Source: Sipunculus nudus
Taxonomy: Eukaryota > Annelida > Sipuncula > Golfingiida > Sipunculidae
DNA length: 64,000 bases
Assembly: GCA_026874595.1 (NCBI GenBank)
Contig: CM049321.1
Span: 48,587,297 to 48,651,296, forward strand
Direction of reading: 5' to 3'
Numbering within the stretch: the stretch's first letter is position 1; every line of letters starts with the position of its first letter. Both the position numbers and the translations under genes were made by a program. Of this stretch, positions 11,717 to 24,576 are shown in pieces. The notes beneath the pieces were generated by a model that was given only the letters and a program-made list of their open reading frames with translations, did no database searches and was not told the origin of the DNA.

Positions 11717-12123
11717 GTAGGTGTTGACTTTAACTGTATAACGTTAACTGGTGACTATATGCTGAGCACTAACAATCATAGGCTGTTTATACTGTTATAT
11801 CTACAGCCTAAGATGTTGAGCGCTTACGGATATATATCTGTTCAGAAGGATACCTTGTTTAAGGCTTCCATATATATTTGTTGACTGAAATATCACATTT
11901 GAGGCATTCTGATGTATCTGCAGACTATAATATCATGGTGCAGACTCACTGATGGAACTGTTTACCAAGAAGGCTTTCTCATATATTTGTAGCTATAACA
12001 TTTTTGAGGCATATTTTTCAATTCACTGACTAAGATAGTATTTTGAGGGCTAACTAAGAAAAAACTACAGACTAAGATATCATGCTGAGAGCTGAATGTT
12101 TATATAAACTGACTTTTTTTCAG

Positions 12124-12219
12124 ATTTGCTGGGAGAGAACGCTGCTGGTCAGGGTAACGCTCTGGGATTCCAGATCTACGGAGGACCTGTCGTCACAGTC
12201 TTAGCATCCAAAACATCAC
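12124..12219 (+). CDS. BBS9: BBS9 exon h: platform region
   Basis: Acceptor TTTTTTTCAG ending at 12123, donor GTAAGT at 12220; phase 1 to 1. Encodes LLGENAAGQGNALGFQIYGG and PVVTVLASKTS. The human match is VNVMGFHFLGGARITVLASKTS. The first 27 bases and the end of the intron before them have a diverged duplicate in an earlier intron (7800-8015), described separately. Confidence 0.96.
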
Positions 12220-12856
12220 GTAAGTTAAAAATATAGTTGTGGCCAGGATGTAGCTTTTATGCAGTGAAAGAAAAAATGAGTCATTTTATGTTCAGGACAG
12301 AATTGTTGATGGTTACATGGAATTTCAGAGCTTTCCACACTGAGGGATCTATGGACAATTTGAGGCATCATGTAAAATCGAATAGTTTTTACAATAGTAT
12401 CTTACATTGTTATCTTATCATTAGATTAATTAGATATTGTGTCTTTATAGTATTATTATATTATAATGAAACAAAGGGATAGATTTTCAGCAAAGTTTTA
12501 CACAACTGGCTGGTTAGAAGTAGTCTCCGGTGGTCAGTGACTGCTACCAAAGACGGCCATGTTCCTCTTGGTCCAAATGTTTGTGTGTCCAATCCATCCA
12601 AAAGAGATTTCAAAAGTCAGACACATTTGCTTCTGCATTCCTGAAAATCCTGTGTGTGGTTTAAAATATGGTTTAGATGTTAAGAAATTTATGACAGTTT
12701 AATTAATTAACTGAAGAGCTTTTCCAGTAAAACAAAAGAAACAAACGAAAGAACTATCATTGAATATGTAATAGGAAATCAACAGAAATTTTATTGTTAG
12801 AAAGAAATCCTGAGAAACTTTTGTAGCTGTAATAACATGAACATTCCTTCTTTCAG

Positions 12857-13029
12857 AGAGGTACAGGTTACAGTCAGACGTCTTTGAGGGTTTGTGGCTC
12901 ATTGCTAATGAGATGGTGAACCGATTGAATTCTCACTTTCACGGAAGAAGACAGACGGACTTCAAGATCAGCTTTGAAGGACAGATGCCTCTGCATGAAT
13001 ATTTTGAAATCATTGATCGTCACTTTGAG
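12857..13029 (+). CDS. BBS9: BBS9 exon i: platform and hairpin region
   Basis: Acceptor CTTTCAG ending at 12856, donor GTAAAA at 13030. Phase 1 in, phase 0 out. Encodes RYRLQSDVFEGLWLIANEMV, then NRLNSHFHGRRQTDFKISFE and GQMPLHEYFEIIDRHFE. Human: RYRIQSEQFEDLWLITNELI and PLQEYFELIDHHFEL. Nearly every conserved hydrophobic position is kept. Confidence 0.97.
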
Positions 13030-14610
13030 GTAAAATTTTATTTTTTTTCAATACCTTGCAGCAAGTGAATGTTAGCCTTGGAAGGCCAAGTGAGAGTTGT
13101 ATACATAGTGTACAGGTACACTTAATCCTGAAAACACCTACAGATGGATATTAAAGGGGCCCAATCACCTATAAAGCATGTTGAATTAACATGAAAAATA
13201 GCATCTTCTCTTTGAAAAAATTGGTACTTGCAAAAATTTTGCACTGGAATTGTGGCTTATTTCTGTACATGAATGTTAAAAAGAGTGGACATGGCGTGAT
13301 CCCAGGTGTCAACATAAACACAGTGTATGGGATTTGTGCACTGCCTGGCCCAAATTATATATCAGTCAGGAGATGCTCTGACTGGAAAATGTATTACATG
13401 TTCACGCTGGCTGAAACATCAAATGTTATCAGTAGCATATGCGCGAAATCAGACCTCTGACCATGCAGCCGTGTTATTGTAAACAGACACACATGAACTG
13501 TGTTTACAAACATGCAAGATCAGAACAAAGTGTTAAACAGCTCAAAGGGAGGTACTGAGACTGTGCTGGGATGGTTTTTTTTCTGGGAAAGTTTTGTATA
13601 AAGTATAGGCATAATATTGCTCCTGATTATGTCCCTTTAAAATGGCAGTGTTTGATAAAGGTTGGTTCATACAATTTTGGTTAAAACAAAGCAAATGTTA
13701 AGCTTTTGATTTCCAAAATCTCCATTGATATTACCATTTCTTCAAATTATCATTTGATATGTCAAAGTGCATTTATTAGTGAATGAATTTTGATCTGTGT
13801 TTAATAAAGGTGAATTTGTAAAAAATGTTGTATAGTCCATTCCATCTCCTTGTGTCCACCTGTTTTTTGCTGTGAACATTTTTTAATAGTTTTATTTAGA
13901 GGTAATGTAGAGTAGGGCCTGATTTTGGAAATGGGAAATAACCACCTACCTTACACCATAAAAAAAAAGAATTATTTTAAAATATAAGATATCAGTCTAC
14001 ATTTTATAACATATCAGCCCCAATTATCACAGTCAAGATCATTGGTCACATGCAAAAACAACCTCATTTGACGGCTGCTGATTGGTTGATGTCATGGAAT
14101 CCATTCTTATAAATATGACCAGCTAAAACAAAGATGGCTACTCAGGAAGTGACACATCTTATCTGTCAAGTCCAAGAAGTTGTGAAATATTAACTAGAAA
14201 TTTATGGTAAAATGTTTGATTGGTATATTATGTCTTCACTTTCATATGAAGTTTTCTATGAAATTATTAAAATGTGAACTTTAAGAAGATTAACTGTTAA
14301 AAAAAACAGATGGATACAAGTTGGTCTGAGTATAACAGAGTTTTACCAGTATTAATATGTGGTACAAAAGAAGGGGAAGTTCTCCAAAGATCAGTACATC
14401 CAAAATAGAAAACCTTTTCTTGTTGGGAGCCTTGCATTGTGCAGACAAGAGAGACTTTGCGCTGCTTTCAAGAAGGGGCAATATATAACCTGTATGTAAA
14501 TTACTTGGGTAACTACAAAATTATGTGTTCCTGATGAACCATAAAACTGTGAATGGTTCTTGTTAATATGTCACATGTTCCTGGATGTCACAATCTTGAT
14601 TTGTTTTCAG
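13030..14610. other. BBS9 intron, no named element seen
   Basis: Plain AT-rich intron. Short open frames (for example about 13191-13460) have no splice context or recognisable similarity and are treated as chance. Confidence 0.6.
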
Positions 14611-14763
14611 TGTCGATTACGTGAGGAGCACTTCAAACAGCTGCTTTCTGACAGGGCGACGCAGTTCCGAGCCATCCAGCGTCGATTGTTGACGAGATTC
14701 AAGGATAAGACACCAGCCCCATTACAGAATTTAGACACATTACTTGATGGCTCCTACAGACAG
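14611..14763 (+). CDS. BBS9: BBS9 exon j: the most conserved block
   Basis: Acceptor TTGTTTTCAG ending at 14610, donor GTAACA at 14764; phase 0 on both sides. Encodes CRLREEHFKQLLSDRATQFR, then AIQRRLLTRFKDKTPAPLQN and LDTLLDGSYRQ. Human has LLSERAVQFRAIQRRLLARFKDKTPAPLQHLDTLLDGTYKQ. This alone identifies the gene as BBS9. Confidence 0.99.
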
Positions 14764-14882
14764 GTAACATCACAGAGCAAACTAAGTGGTCCTTTTAAAA
14801 TGGGATTACTGTAAATTCTCTATTATTATCCATATATCTATTATAAGCCACACCAAGCCTTTTCCAATCCCTGGCCATGATG

Positions 14883-16114
14883 CAGGGCTCAACATTCACA
14901 TTTGAAAGCACTTGAAAGCACACTAGTATATCTAAAAATCGTCGATTAAACACATACTCAACTTTTAAATTAACTTTAAGCACTGAAAAATATTTAACAG
15001 TTCTACAGAATGTTAACTATAGGAAAAGTCTTTCAAGACTAAGATGTTCATCACATAATTTAGAAGTAGAAAAAGGAAGGCATAGTAATACTCCATGGGA
15101 TGAAAGGTTTTGTAAATATTGTTTAAGATATGGGGAAGCTGTTGTGGAAGATGAGCATCATTTTATCATGAAATGCTCATTGTATACAGACTTGAGAATC
15201 AGGTATATTGATGATTTAAGTACATTTACATCTCTGATGTCAGATAATAATGCCCATACAATAAAACAATTAGCAACCTATGTACACTATGCCTTTATTA
15301 GGAGAGCTGATGAATTGAAAGCTATCATCTAAGTAATCTATTTATTTCACTTACTTATTCATCTGCCAATTAAGAAATAGATAAACTGTTTTCCATATAT
15401 GCATTGTACTACTGTTTGTTTTATATGTTCACTTATTTATTATTATTATTATTATAATTTGTATTATTATTGTTATTATTCATGACCTCTAAATGAAGTG
15501 AAACATGTGATTACAAAATTTCTGCTTGTGTTTAGATATTGCAAACATGGGTTTTTTTATAGTTACATTTTCATACAAGATTGTGTTTTAATGCATGTTT
15601 TGTTAGTTCATGTTATGCAGTTACATTTTGTTATTATTGAATTTTTATGATTCTTAACACATGCTCTTTGTGGAACCATGGGCCTGAGGCCTTTTATTTC
15701 AGAATAAATTTCTATTCATTCATTCAAAGCACTTGCCAAGTAGGGCAAGTAATTTCTTGCCTTCACTTGTCCTACATGAATTTTTACTTGTCTTACAAAA
15801 ATCAGTGATCCCAACAACAAGCACAGACTGTGTGTTCCACATGATCATTTTGTTCAAATGTTTGTATCTTAATAATATAAATTTCTCATTAGCATTTGCA
15901 CAGACAGGTAATTAAAGATCAAGGTATTACAATATGATTGAATATATCTAAGAAAGAAAATGGCTAAATTAAAATCAGTTGAGATTCAGTTTATGTGTGA
16001 AGTTTATATTGGACCCACTTGCCCAGTTGGGCAAGTAGGGTTCTATTTTTGGTTGCCCTACCACCAAATTTTATTTGCCTCAGGCAAGGGGTTAACCAGT
16101 AATGTTGAGCCCTG
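14883..16114. mobile_element. hAT-like non-autonomous DNA transposon, split by a LINE
   Basis: The ends are inverted copies: CAGGGCTCAACATT at 14883-14896 and AATGTTGAGCCCTG at 16101-16114. A CAG...CTG end is typical of hAT elements. The interior has palindromic ACTTGCCCAGTTGGGCAAGT and other GGGCAAGT/ACTTGCC words. No transposase frame is visible. The flanking 8 bases (CCATGATG and CTAAATAT) do not match, so a target-site duplication is not supported. Without the LINE at 14915-15725 it would be about 0.4 kb. Confidence 0.65.
14915..15725 (+). mobile_element. 5'-truncated LINE (non-LTR retrotransposon) 3' end
   Basis: A frame open from 14916 to the stop at 15330-15332 encodes about 138 residues typical of the tail of a LINE reverse-transcriptase protein: LNTYSTFKL, then SRLRCSSHNLEVEKGRH, a C-x2-C pair (FCKYC) and VEDEHHFIMKCSLYTDLRIR. 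That is the usual order of a basic block, a zinc-knuckle-like region and an EDE-HF--C--Y motif. The catalytic part is missing. A 3' UTR follows and ends GAATAAATTTCTATTCATTC with ATTC repeats. The 10 bases AAAGCACTTG stand on both sides (14905-14914 and 15726-15735) as target-site duplication. Confidence 0.85.
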
Positions 16115-16413
16115 CTAAATATGTGACCAGTGTTTTTAGCTTTTTGTCATTTGAAATTATAATGTCTTGGTGACAGAAGGATAGTTTATTGATGGCATGA
16201 CTTAAATGCAAAATCAAGGACTTCAAACAGGAACTTTTCAACAAGATTGCATGTTCACGTGCACTACATGTTATATTTTTTGGACATATGTTTGATGGTT
16301 TTGTCACAATTCATCTTTGTCTTACATTTATCCTTTGGATACAGTATGCATGTATATTTAAATAACTATTCTACAAAATGTCTGCTTATGTGGTCCTGCT
16401 TGAATTTTTTGGG

Positions 16414-19400
16414 TTTTTAGCTCAGCTGACTGTAAGTCATCTGAGCTATAGGGATCACCTTTTGTCCGTCATCCGTCCGGGCGTCTGTCCGTTAACAGGG
16501 CACAAATCGTAACCGCTAGAACTGGAATCTTCTTACTTGACATCCTGGGAGGTCCATGAAAAATCTCCTTGGAAACCAGAAATTAGGTCTCTGTTACCCA
16601 TATCCTTCCAGCTATGGGGCCCCAAACTACCCCCCAGAAAAGTAAAAAATTTCATACAAAAACTTCAATATCTCATTAAATACTTGACTGATGGTCATGA
16701 TTTTTGGCATACATATTGATCGTGAGATGTTCCATCACTTCCTGCAGACTGGTGGCGCCACCTGTATTGTTCGATTTTTTACGATTTTTTTCCTCTATTT
16801 TTGAGACATTTAAGGATGCTGTCATCTGTTAACGTGGCACAAATCATAACGAATGGACCTAGAATCTTCATTCTCAACACACTGAGAGACCTATGAAAAG
16901 TCTCCATGGAAGCCAGAAATTAGGTCTCTGTTACCCATATTCTTTGAGCTATGGAGCCCCAAATTACCCCCAAGAAAAGTAAAAAATTTCATACAAAAAC
17001 TTCAATATCTCATTTACTACTTGACTGATGGTCATGATTTGTGGCATAACTATTGATCATGAGATGTGTCATCACTTCCTGCAGACTGGTGGTTCCACCT
17101 TTATCGTTCGTTTTTTTACGATTTTTCCCTCTATTTTTGAGACCTTTAAGGATGCTGTCATCTGTTAGCATATCACAAATCGTAACGACTGGACCTAGAA
17201 TCTTCATTCTTGACACACTGAGAGGTCCATGAAAAATATCCTTGGAAACCAGAAATTGGTCTCTGTTAACCATATCCTTCGAGCTATTGGGCCCCAAAGT
17301 ACCCCCCCCCCCAGAGTAGTCAAAAATTTCATACAAAAACTTCAATATCTCAATAACTACATCACTGATGGTCATGATTTTTGGCTTACATATTGATTAT
17401 GAGATGTTTCATCAGTTCCTGCAGACTTGTGGCGCCACCTGTATTGTTCGATTTTTTACGATTTTTTCCTCTGTTTTTGAGACCTTTAAGGATGCTGTCA
17501 TCTGTTAACGTGGCACAAATCATAATGACTGGACCTAGAATCTTCATTCTCGACACACTGAGAGACCTATGAAAAGTCTCCATGGAAACCAAAATTAGGT
17601 CTCTGTTACCCATATTCTTCCAGCTATGGAGCCCTAAAGTACCCCCAAGAAAAGTAAAAAATTTCATACAAAAACTTCAATATCTCATTAACTACTTGAC
17701 TGATGGTCATGATTTGTGGCATAACTATTGATCATGAGATGTGTCATCTGTTCCTGCAGACTGGTGGCGCCACCTGTATCGTTCGATTTTTTACGATTTT
17801 TTCCTCTATTTTTGAGACCTTTAAGGATGCTGTCATCTGTTAGCATGGGACAAATCGTAACGACTGGACCTAGAATCTTCATTCTCGACACACTAGAAGA
17901 CCTATGAAAAGTCTCCATGGAACCAGAAATAAGGTCTCTGTTACCCATATCCTTCGAGCTATGGGGCCCCAAAGTACCCCCCCAGAGTAGTCAAAAATTT
18001 CATACAAAACTTCAATATCTCAATAACTACATCACTGATGGTCATGATTTTTGGCATACATATTGATTATGAGATGTTCCATCAGTTCCAGCAGACTGGT
18101 GGCGCCACCTATATTGTTTGATTTTTTTACGATTTCTTCCTCTATTTTTGAGACCTTTAAGGATGCTGTCATCTGGTAGCATGGCACAAATCGTAACGAC
18201 TGGACCTAGAATCTTCATTCTCAATACACTGAGAGACCTATGAAAAGTCTCCATGGAAACCAAAATTAGGTCTCTGTTACCCATATCCTTCGAGCAATGG
18301 GACCCCAAAGTACCCCCCAGAGTAGTCAAAAATTTCATACAAAAACTTCAATATCTCAATAACTACTTCACTGATGGTCATGATTTGTGGCATAACTATT
18401 GATCAAGAGGTGTTCCATCAGTTCCTGCAGACTGGTGGCACAACCTACGAATGTTTTATCTATTTTTGAGACCTTTAAAGATATGAACATCTGTTAACAG
18501 GGCACAAATCATAAAAACTGGACCTAGAATCTTCATTTCTTGACACACAGGGAGACCCATGAAAATTCTCCATGGAAACCTGAAATTAGGTCTCTGTTAC
18601 CCATATTCTTTAGGCTGTATGGCTCCAAAATACCCCCCAGAATAATGGAAAATTTTATACAAAAAGTGCAGTATCTCAATAACTACAACACTGATGGTCA
18701 TGATTTTTGGCATACATATTGATCATGAGCTGTTCCATCAGTTTCTGCAGAGAGGGTGTGCCACCTCTATTTTTTTTCAAATTTTTACGAATTTTTTTTC
18801 TCTTTTTTCGAGACCTTTGAAGATGTGGCCATCTGTTAACAGGGCACAAATCGTAACGACTACACCTAGAATCTTCTCTCTTGACATGCAGGGAGGCCCA
18901 TAAAAAGTCTCTTTGGAAACCTGAAATTAGGTCTCTGTTACCCATAACCTTTGAGCTATGGGGCTCCGAAGTACCCCCCAGAATAATGGAAAATTTGATA
19001 CAAAAGCTCAAGTATCTAAACAACTATTGCAGTGATCACCATGATTCTTTGCATGGATATTGATCATGGAATGTGTCATCAGTTTCTGCAGTATGGTGGC
19101 GCCACCTGTATTTTTTATTATTTTTACGAATTTTTTTCTCTATTTTTGAGACCTCATAAGATGCGGTCATCTGTTAACATGGCACAAATCGTAACAACTG
19201 GACCTAGAATCTTCTCTCTTGACATGCTGAGAGGCCCATGAAAAGTCTCCTTAAAAACTTGAAATTAGGTCTCTGTTACCCATAACCTCTGAGCTATGGG
19301 GCTCCGAAGTACCCCCCAGAATAATGGAAAATTTGATACAAAAGCTCAAGTATCTGAACAATTATTATATTGATCACCATGATTCTTTGCATGGATATTG

Positions 19401-20440
19401 ATCATGAAATGTTTCATCAGTTTCTGCATTCTGGTGGCGCCACCTGTATTTTTTTCTATTTTTTTAAGTTTTTTTCTCTATTTTTGAAACCTTTTAAGAT
19501 TTGGTCATCTGTTAACAGGGCACAAATCATATCAACTGGACCTAGAATCTTCTGTCATGACATGCAAGGACGGTCATAAAAAGTCTATATGGAAACCTGA
19601 TACAAGGTCTCTGTTACTGATATCCTTTCAGCTATGAGGCTGGGAAGTTCCTCCCAGAATAATGCAAAAATTGATACAATAACTAATGCATTGATCACCA
19701 TGATTGTCTACATTTGTATTGATAATGGCTTGTTTCATCAGTTTCTGTAGACTGGTGGTGCCACCTGTATTTTGATTTTTTAAGAATTTTTTTCTTGATT
19801 TTTGAGACCTTTAAACATTTGGTCATCTGTTAACAGGCCACAAATCATAATGACTTGACCTAGAATCTTCTTTCTTAACATGCAGGGAGGTCCATGAAAC
19901 ATCTTGGAAACCTGAAATTAGGTCTCTGTTACCCATATCCTTCATGCTCTGGGGCTCCGAAGTACTCCCCAGAGTAAAGATTTTGTCATCTGTTAACAGA
20001 GCACAAATTATGATGACTTGACCTAGAATCTCCTTTCTTGATATGCTGGGAGGCCCCTGAAAAGTCTCCTTGTGCACCTGAAATTACATCTCTGTTACCC
20101 ATATCTTTCATCCTATGCGGCTTTGAAATACCCCCCAGAATAAACATTTGGTCATCTGTTAACAGGGCACAAATCATAATAACTGGACCTAGAATTTTAT
20201 TTTTTGACATGCTGGGAGACCCCTGAAAAGTCATCTTGTAAACCTTGAAAATAGGTGTCTGTTACCCATATCCTTCATGCTACAGAGCTCCATAGTACCC
20301 CAATGAATATTGGATGATTTTATACAAAAGGTCAAGTTTGGAAAAAGTATTTCATTCAAATTTGACATTCAGATGATTAAATCACTTTTGTCAATGTCTT
20401 CCTGGTCAGCTGAGCGTCATGACCCCTGGGTCACTTGTTT
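16414..20440 (+). mobile_element. Largest family-A element, with about twelve internal tandem units
   Basis: Left end TTTTTAGCTCAGCTGAC (16414-16430), followed by a reversed word ATCTGAGCTATAG. Right end GTCAGCTGAGCGTCATGACC (20405-20424) and CCTGGGTCACTTGTT. GCTCAGCTGAC (16420-16430) and GTCAGCTGAGC (20405-20415) form an 11-bp perfect terminal inverted repeat. Between them the block CATCTGTTAACAGGGCACAA recurs at about 16489, 16822, 17158, 17498, 17833, 18170, 18488, 18829, 19166, 19504, 19823, 19986 and 20151. The period is about 335 bases, with the last two units shortened to about 165. Most long units hold GGTGGCGCCACCTGTAT or a mutated form. No intact coding frame. It sits in BBS9 intron 10. 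Confidence 0.85.
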
Positions 20441-20769
20441 TTCTTTTTTACCTAGTTTGTAGTTGAAGGTAATTGCTTGTTAAATGCAGCACCAGTCCAT
20501 TTGTCTGTCTTCTACATGGAATTTCACATTATAATGGCCTGATTTTCTCCCAATAACTGTATAACTAACCACTATTCTAAATTCATACAATGCCCACCAC
20601 ATGAATAAACAGGTGGCAGCACATATATTTTCAATAGTTTATTCCATTTGCTGGTTTGTTGGCATTAGCTGCTGAAACAAAAGGGATGTTGGGAACAATA
20701 CCACCACATAATAAAATAGGCAGCAGCACCTACATTTTCTCCATTTTTTTTATTTTTTTCCATTTGTAG

Positions 20770-20952
20770 TTATTGGCATTGGCTGATAAAACAGAAGAGA
20801 ATAAAGTGGAGCAACAGCGCCAAGCAAATGCTTTGAGCTGCGGAACAAATCTTATCAACCTGCTGATCAAACTCTGGACAGACATGTCAGATCAGGAGTT
20901 TGCTGTCCTAAATGCAGCCATGCAGCCCCATGTATCTGACAGCACTGAACAG
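20770..20952 (+). CDS. BBS9: BBS9 exon k: C-terminal helical region
   Basis: Acceptor CATTTGTAG ending at 20769, donor GTAAGC at 20953; phase 0 on both sides. Encodes LLALADKTEENKVEQQRQAN, then ALSCGTNLINLLIKLWTDMS and DQEFAVLNAAMQPHVSDSTE plus Q. It matches human VIALADAVEENQGNL and VILLIALWQKLSADQVAILEAAFLP. The 6-kb intron before it holds the nested LINE/hAT insertion and the largest family-A element. Confidence 0.96.
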
Positions 20953-21061
20953 GTAAGCTGTAAGCACTGAACAAGAAAACACTGTAAAGATAAACCCAGG
21001 ATGATCTGGGCAATCGGTCTCTTTTCCTGGAGAGTTTACATAATATTTAGTTTTTTTTTTT

Positions 21062-22440
21062 TTTTAGCTCAGCTGACTATAAGTCATCTGAGCTATAGTC
21101 GTGGTCCATTGTCCGTCGTCCGTCCGTCTATCCGTCCGTCCGTCCGTCAGTCCGTCCGTCCGTCCGTCCGTCCGTAGATGTGGCACGTTTTGAAACCGTA
21201 AGACTTAGGAATCCAAAATTTGGCATAATGTTAGATGTCCCCAAGATCTCCTACCAAGCCGAAAACTGGGTCTTTGCGACTTTGTTCCTTTGAGAAATTA
21301 AGGAAAAACCTCAATTTTTTATTAAAAACCTATTTTCACACTTTAGGGCTGCCTAATATCAAAACCACTCATCTGTTTTTCCTCATATTTACCATAAATA
21401 TTCCTCTATATAGTTCCTATGTACATGCCTGAAATTATGTCTGTATTATATAATTTAAGAAAGTTATGGGCTAGAACATAATGCATTTTGTAAAAAATCA
21501 GGAAAGATATTTGATCACTTAACACAAAACTTGTTAAAGCTATGGACTTTTTTTCAAGTAATATAACTTTAATTAATCAAAATTAAATTGTATACCCAAA
21601 ATTAGATCAAAATCTTTTAAATTTTTTAAAATATTAGCAAAAACAAAAAATTGGTACCTTAAATTTTGCCTAACTTTGACCATGGCACGTTTTTTTCCTG
21701 TAAGTACTGTGGATTTAATTTTCTCAGCATGTTTTTGTTAGCATTTTGTCTGTTAACACCAAAATTTTGAAACCAGTTGATCAAAAACTGTAGATTTTAT
21801 TCAAGTTTTCAAGCACCATGTAACATATTGTTTACATCAGGCTAGTGTTATGCAGTTTGCAAGAGCTCAGCTCCCCAGCTTAAGCTCTCAGTTCCTAAAA
21901 TTTGGCATACAATTAGATGTCTCTGAAGTTCCCTACCATGCCAAGAATTTGGTCACTAGGACTTAATACCTCTGAGATATTAATGAAAAACTTCATTTTT
22001 CAATTAAAAACCCATTATTACACTTCAATACTGCCTAATATCAAAACCACTGATCTGACTTTAATTATATATAATATACATGTTTTTCAATACATTTTCT
22101 GTGCACATTCCAGAAATGATGTCAGTATTGCGTAATTGTTTTAAGTTATGGGCCCAAACATAATGCACTTTGTAAAAAATCAAGAAATATATTTACTCCC
22201 TTAACAAGGGGCTTGCTGAAGCTAGAGATTTTTTGTCAGGGATGTAAGATTATTTAATCAAGATTCAATTGAATACCCAAAATTAGTTCTGAATTTTTAA
22301 AATTTTATAAGTAATTAGTATAAATATAAAATTAGTACCGTAAATTTTGCCCAACTTTGACCATTTCACTTTTGTTTAATGTGAGCTCTGTTTATATAAT
22401 TTTCATATCATGCACACACATGGATTTCAGCTTTTTAGTT
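21062..22440 (+). repeat. Family-A variant, first of two in BBS9 intron 11
   Basis: Left end TTTTAGCTCAGCTGACTATA then AGTCATCTGAGCTATAGTCG, followed by a GTCC/GTCT run (about 21107-21174) and ATGTGGCACGTTTTGAAACC. The interior carries two diverged tandem units, with the block CCTAATATCAAAACCACT at about 21353 and 22030. The right terminus is not found; the next copy begins at 22691. Confidence 0.75.
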
Positions 22441-22690
22441 TAGAAAGCTGAAAGAAATTGGCCAAAAATTGTAGCTTTTATTAATGTTTTTATGAGACCA
22501 TGTCAGACCTTGGCTCTCTCCAGCCACTCTTGAGTCACCTGTATGTTGAACTTTCAGCAAATTATGCACGCTTGAGGCGAGGCAGATACCGGGGCAGCAA
22601 GGCAGCTTATGGCCAGCCACAGTTGATCCAGGTGTCCAACCCAACTCATCAAGTAGTTTTAACCAACAACATAACAATAAATTAATCAAT

Positions 22691-24576
22691 TTTTAGCTCA
22701 GCTGACTATAAGTCATCTGAGCTATAGTCGTGGTCCATTGTCCGCCGTCCGTCCGTCCGTCCGTCCGTCTGTCCGTCCGTAGATGTGGCACGTTTTGAAA
22801 CTGTAAGACCTAGGAATCCAAAATTCAGCATAATGTTAGATGTCCCCAAGATCTCCTACCAAGCCGAAAACTGGGTCTTTGCGATTCCATTCCTTTGAGA
22901 AATTAAAGAAAAACCTCAATTGTTTATTAAAATCCTAAATTCACACTTCAGGACTGCCTAATATCAAAACCACTCATCTGTTTTTCCTCATATTTACCAT
23001 AAATATTCCTCTATATAGTTCCTATGTACATGCCAGAAATTAAGTCTGTAAAGTATAAATTCTTTAAGTTATGGGCCCAAACATAATGGACTTTGTAAAA
23101 AATCAGGAAAAATAATAACTCACTTAAAATGAAAAATTTTGAAACTAGAGTCTATTTTCTCAAGTATATAACTATGTTTAATTAGGATTCAATTGTTTAC
23201 CCAAAATTAGATCTGAATTTTGTAAATTTTTTAAGTTATTAGCATAAAAAAAAATCAGTACCTTAAATTTTGCCCAACTTTGACCATGGCACATTTTTTT
23301 CCTGTAAGCACCATTGATTTAATTTTCACAGCATGTAAACATAAATATTTAGTTTATCTAAATCTGAAATTTGAAAATAAAAGCTTGAAAATTAAGCTAG
23401 TTATTGATTTTTTTTTTCTGTAGTCACTTGCTTTGATTACAGATGCAGGGTCCCACTCCAGGTCACTGGAAGTCAGCTATGCCAGGGTTTCTGATTTGTT
23501 ACAGTCACTGGGGGAGATCCCCTGCTGTGACAGGTGTACAGTTATTCTCATATCACCACCCCAATCACCCCCCCCCCCCAACCCACCAAGTGTTATGCAG
23601 TAATTGTTATTGTTTTCACTGTATCTCCTTAATTGTAATGCTGTTTCCACTCCGATATGCAAAAACTTTCCTTGAAAAAATAATTCAAGGTGTAATCCAG
23701 AAGATGCAATGTTGTGTAATGTAGCATTTTTAAAGAAATCAATTTTCTTTTAAATGATTTTAACAAATATAAATGAACCCATCAGTATGCTTAAATTATT
23801 ATAAAATATGAAGCACATTATGGATAAATAAAGACACAATTAAAAATTGTAAAATCTAAATCAAGTATTATTTTTAGACATTTATTGTTTTGCAGATTTA
23901 AAAGATATATTTTTGTGGTAAAAAATAAATAAACATTTGTATGCATGATGTGGTGTTATCTGACAAGATTGAGATTTATGATGATGCAATTGAGAATTAT
24001 GAATCAACTTTTATATTCAGATATATATGTTAAATTTGAAATGTATAGAAATATAAACTTAAATTAGAAAATAATTGATGTGATAAAAAAATCAGGATTT
24101 AATACAAACATTTGTTCATTATTTTCCTGCCTCAGCAGAATTTGAGATCAGGCTTTGTTTGCCCTGTTTTATGTTGTTAATTAGCTATATTTCAGCTGTA
24201 TACATTTCATAAAAAAAATACATATATAATTAAAAATATATATTATGCAAAAAAATAGATTCAATTGAACAAATGTGTAAACTACTGAAATGTCAACAGT
24301 TAATCGAAAAACCAACTAATGAGCATGGTAATAGTACAGATCATTTGTTCACAAACTGCTCACATGCTTTAGTTTCAACATTAGGAAACACATGGTCAGG
24401 TCACAAAATATTTTTTGCAACAATTTCTTGTTCATCAATACAAACCAATCATATAAACCAACCATGGCCTTTATTACCTCTTCCTCTTACTCTTTATCTC
24501 CACTAGATATTATTTTAGATTTTTACCTTCAAGGTTAATGTCAGCTGAGCACAGTGACCCATAGGTCCCTTGTTTA
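22691..24576 (+). repeat. Family-A variant, second copy, complete ends
   Basis: Its first 400 bases are nearly identical to 21062-21480, including the GTCC run (22738-22785). The right end GTCAGCTGAGCACAGTGACC (24540-24559) and CATAGGTCCCTTG pairs with the left end AGCTCAGCTGAC. The middle (about 23430-24500) is unrelated to the first copy and holds a run of C at about 23570-23580. Confidence 0.75.

Noticed and set aside
13191-13460. 89-codon frame in BBS9 intron 9
   Set aside because: Exons i and j join in phase 0 without it, and the peptide has no recognisable features.
17010-20234. Series of frames of 60-121 codons on both strands
   Set aside because: They recur because the 335-bp unit of the family-A element is tandem. 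Each is interrupted in neighbouring units, and no domain is recognised.
22500-22685. Possible exon (61 codons, locally GC-rich) in BBS9 intron 11
   Set aside because: It has an ATG but no fitting splice sites for BBS9, and BBS9 exons k and l join in phase without it.
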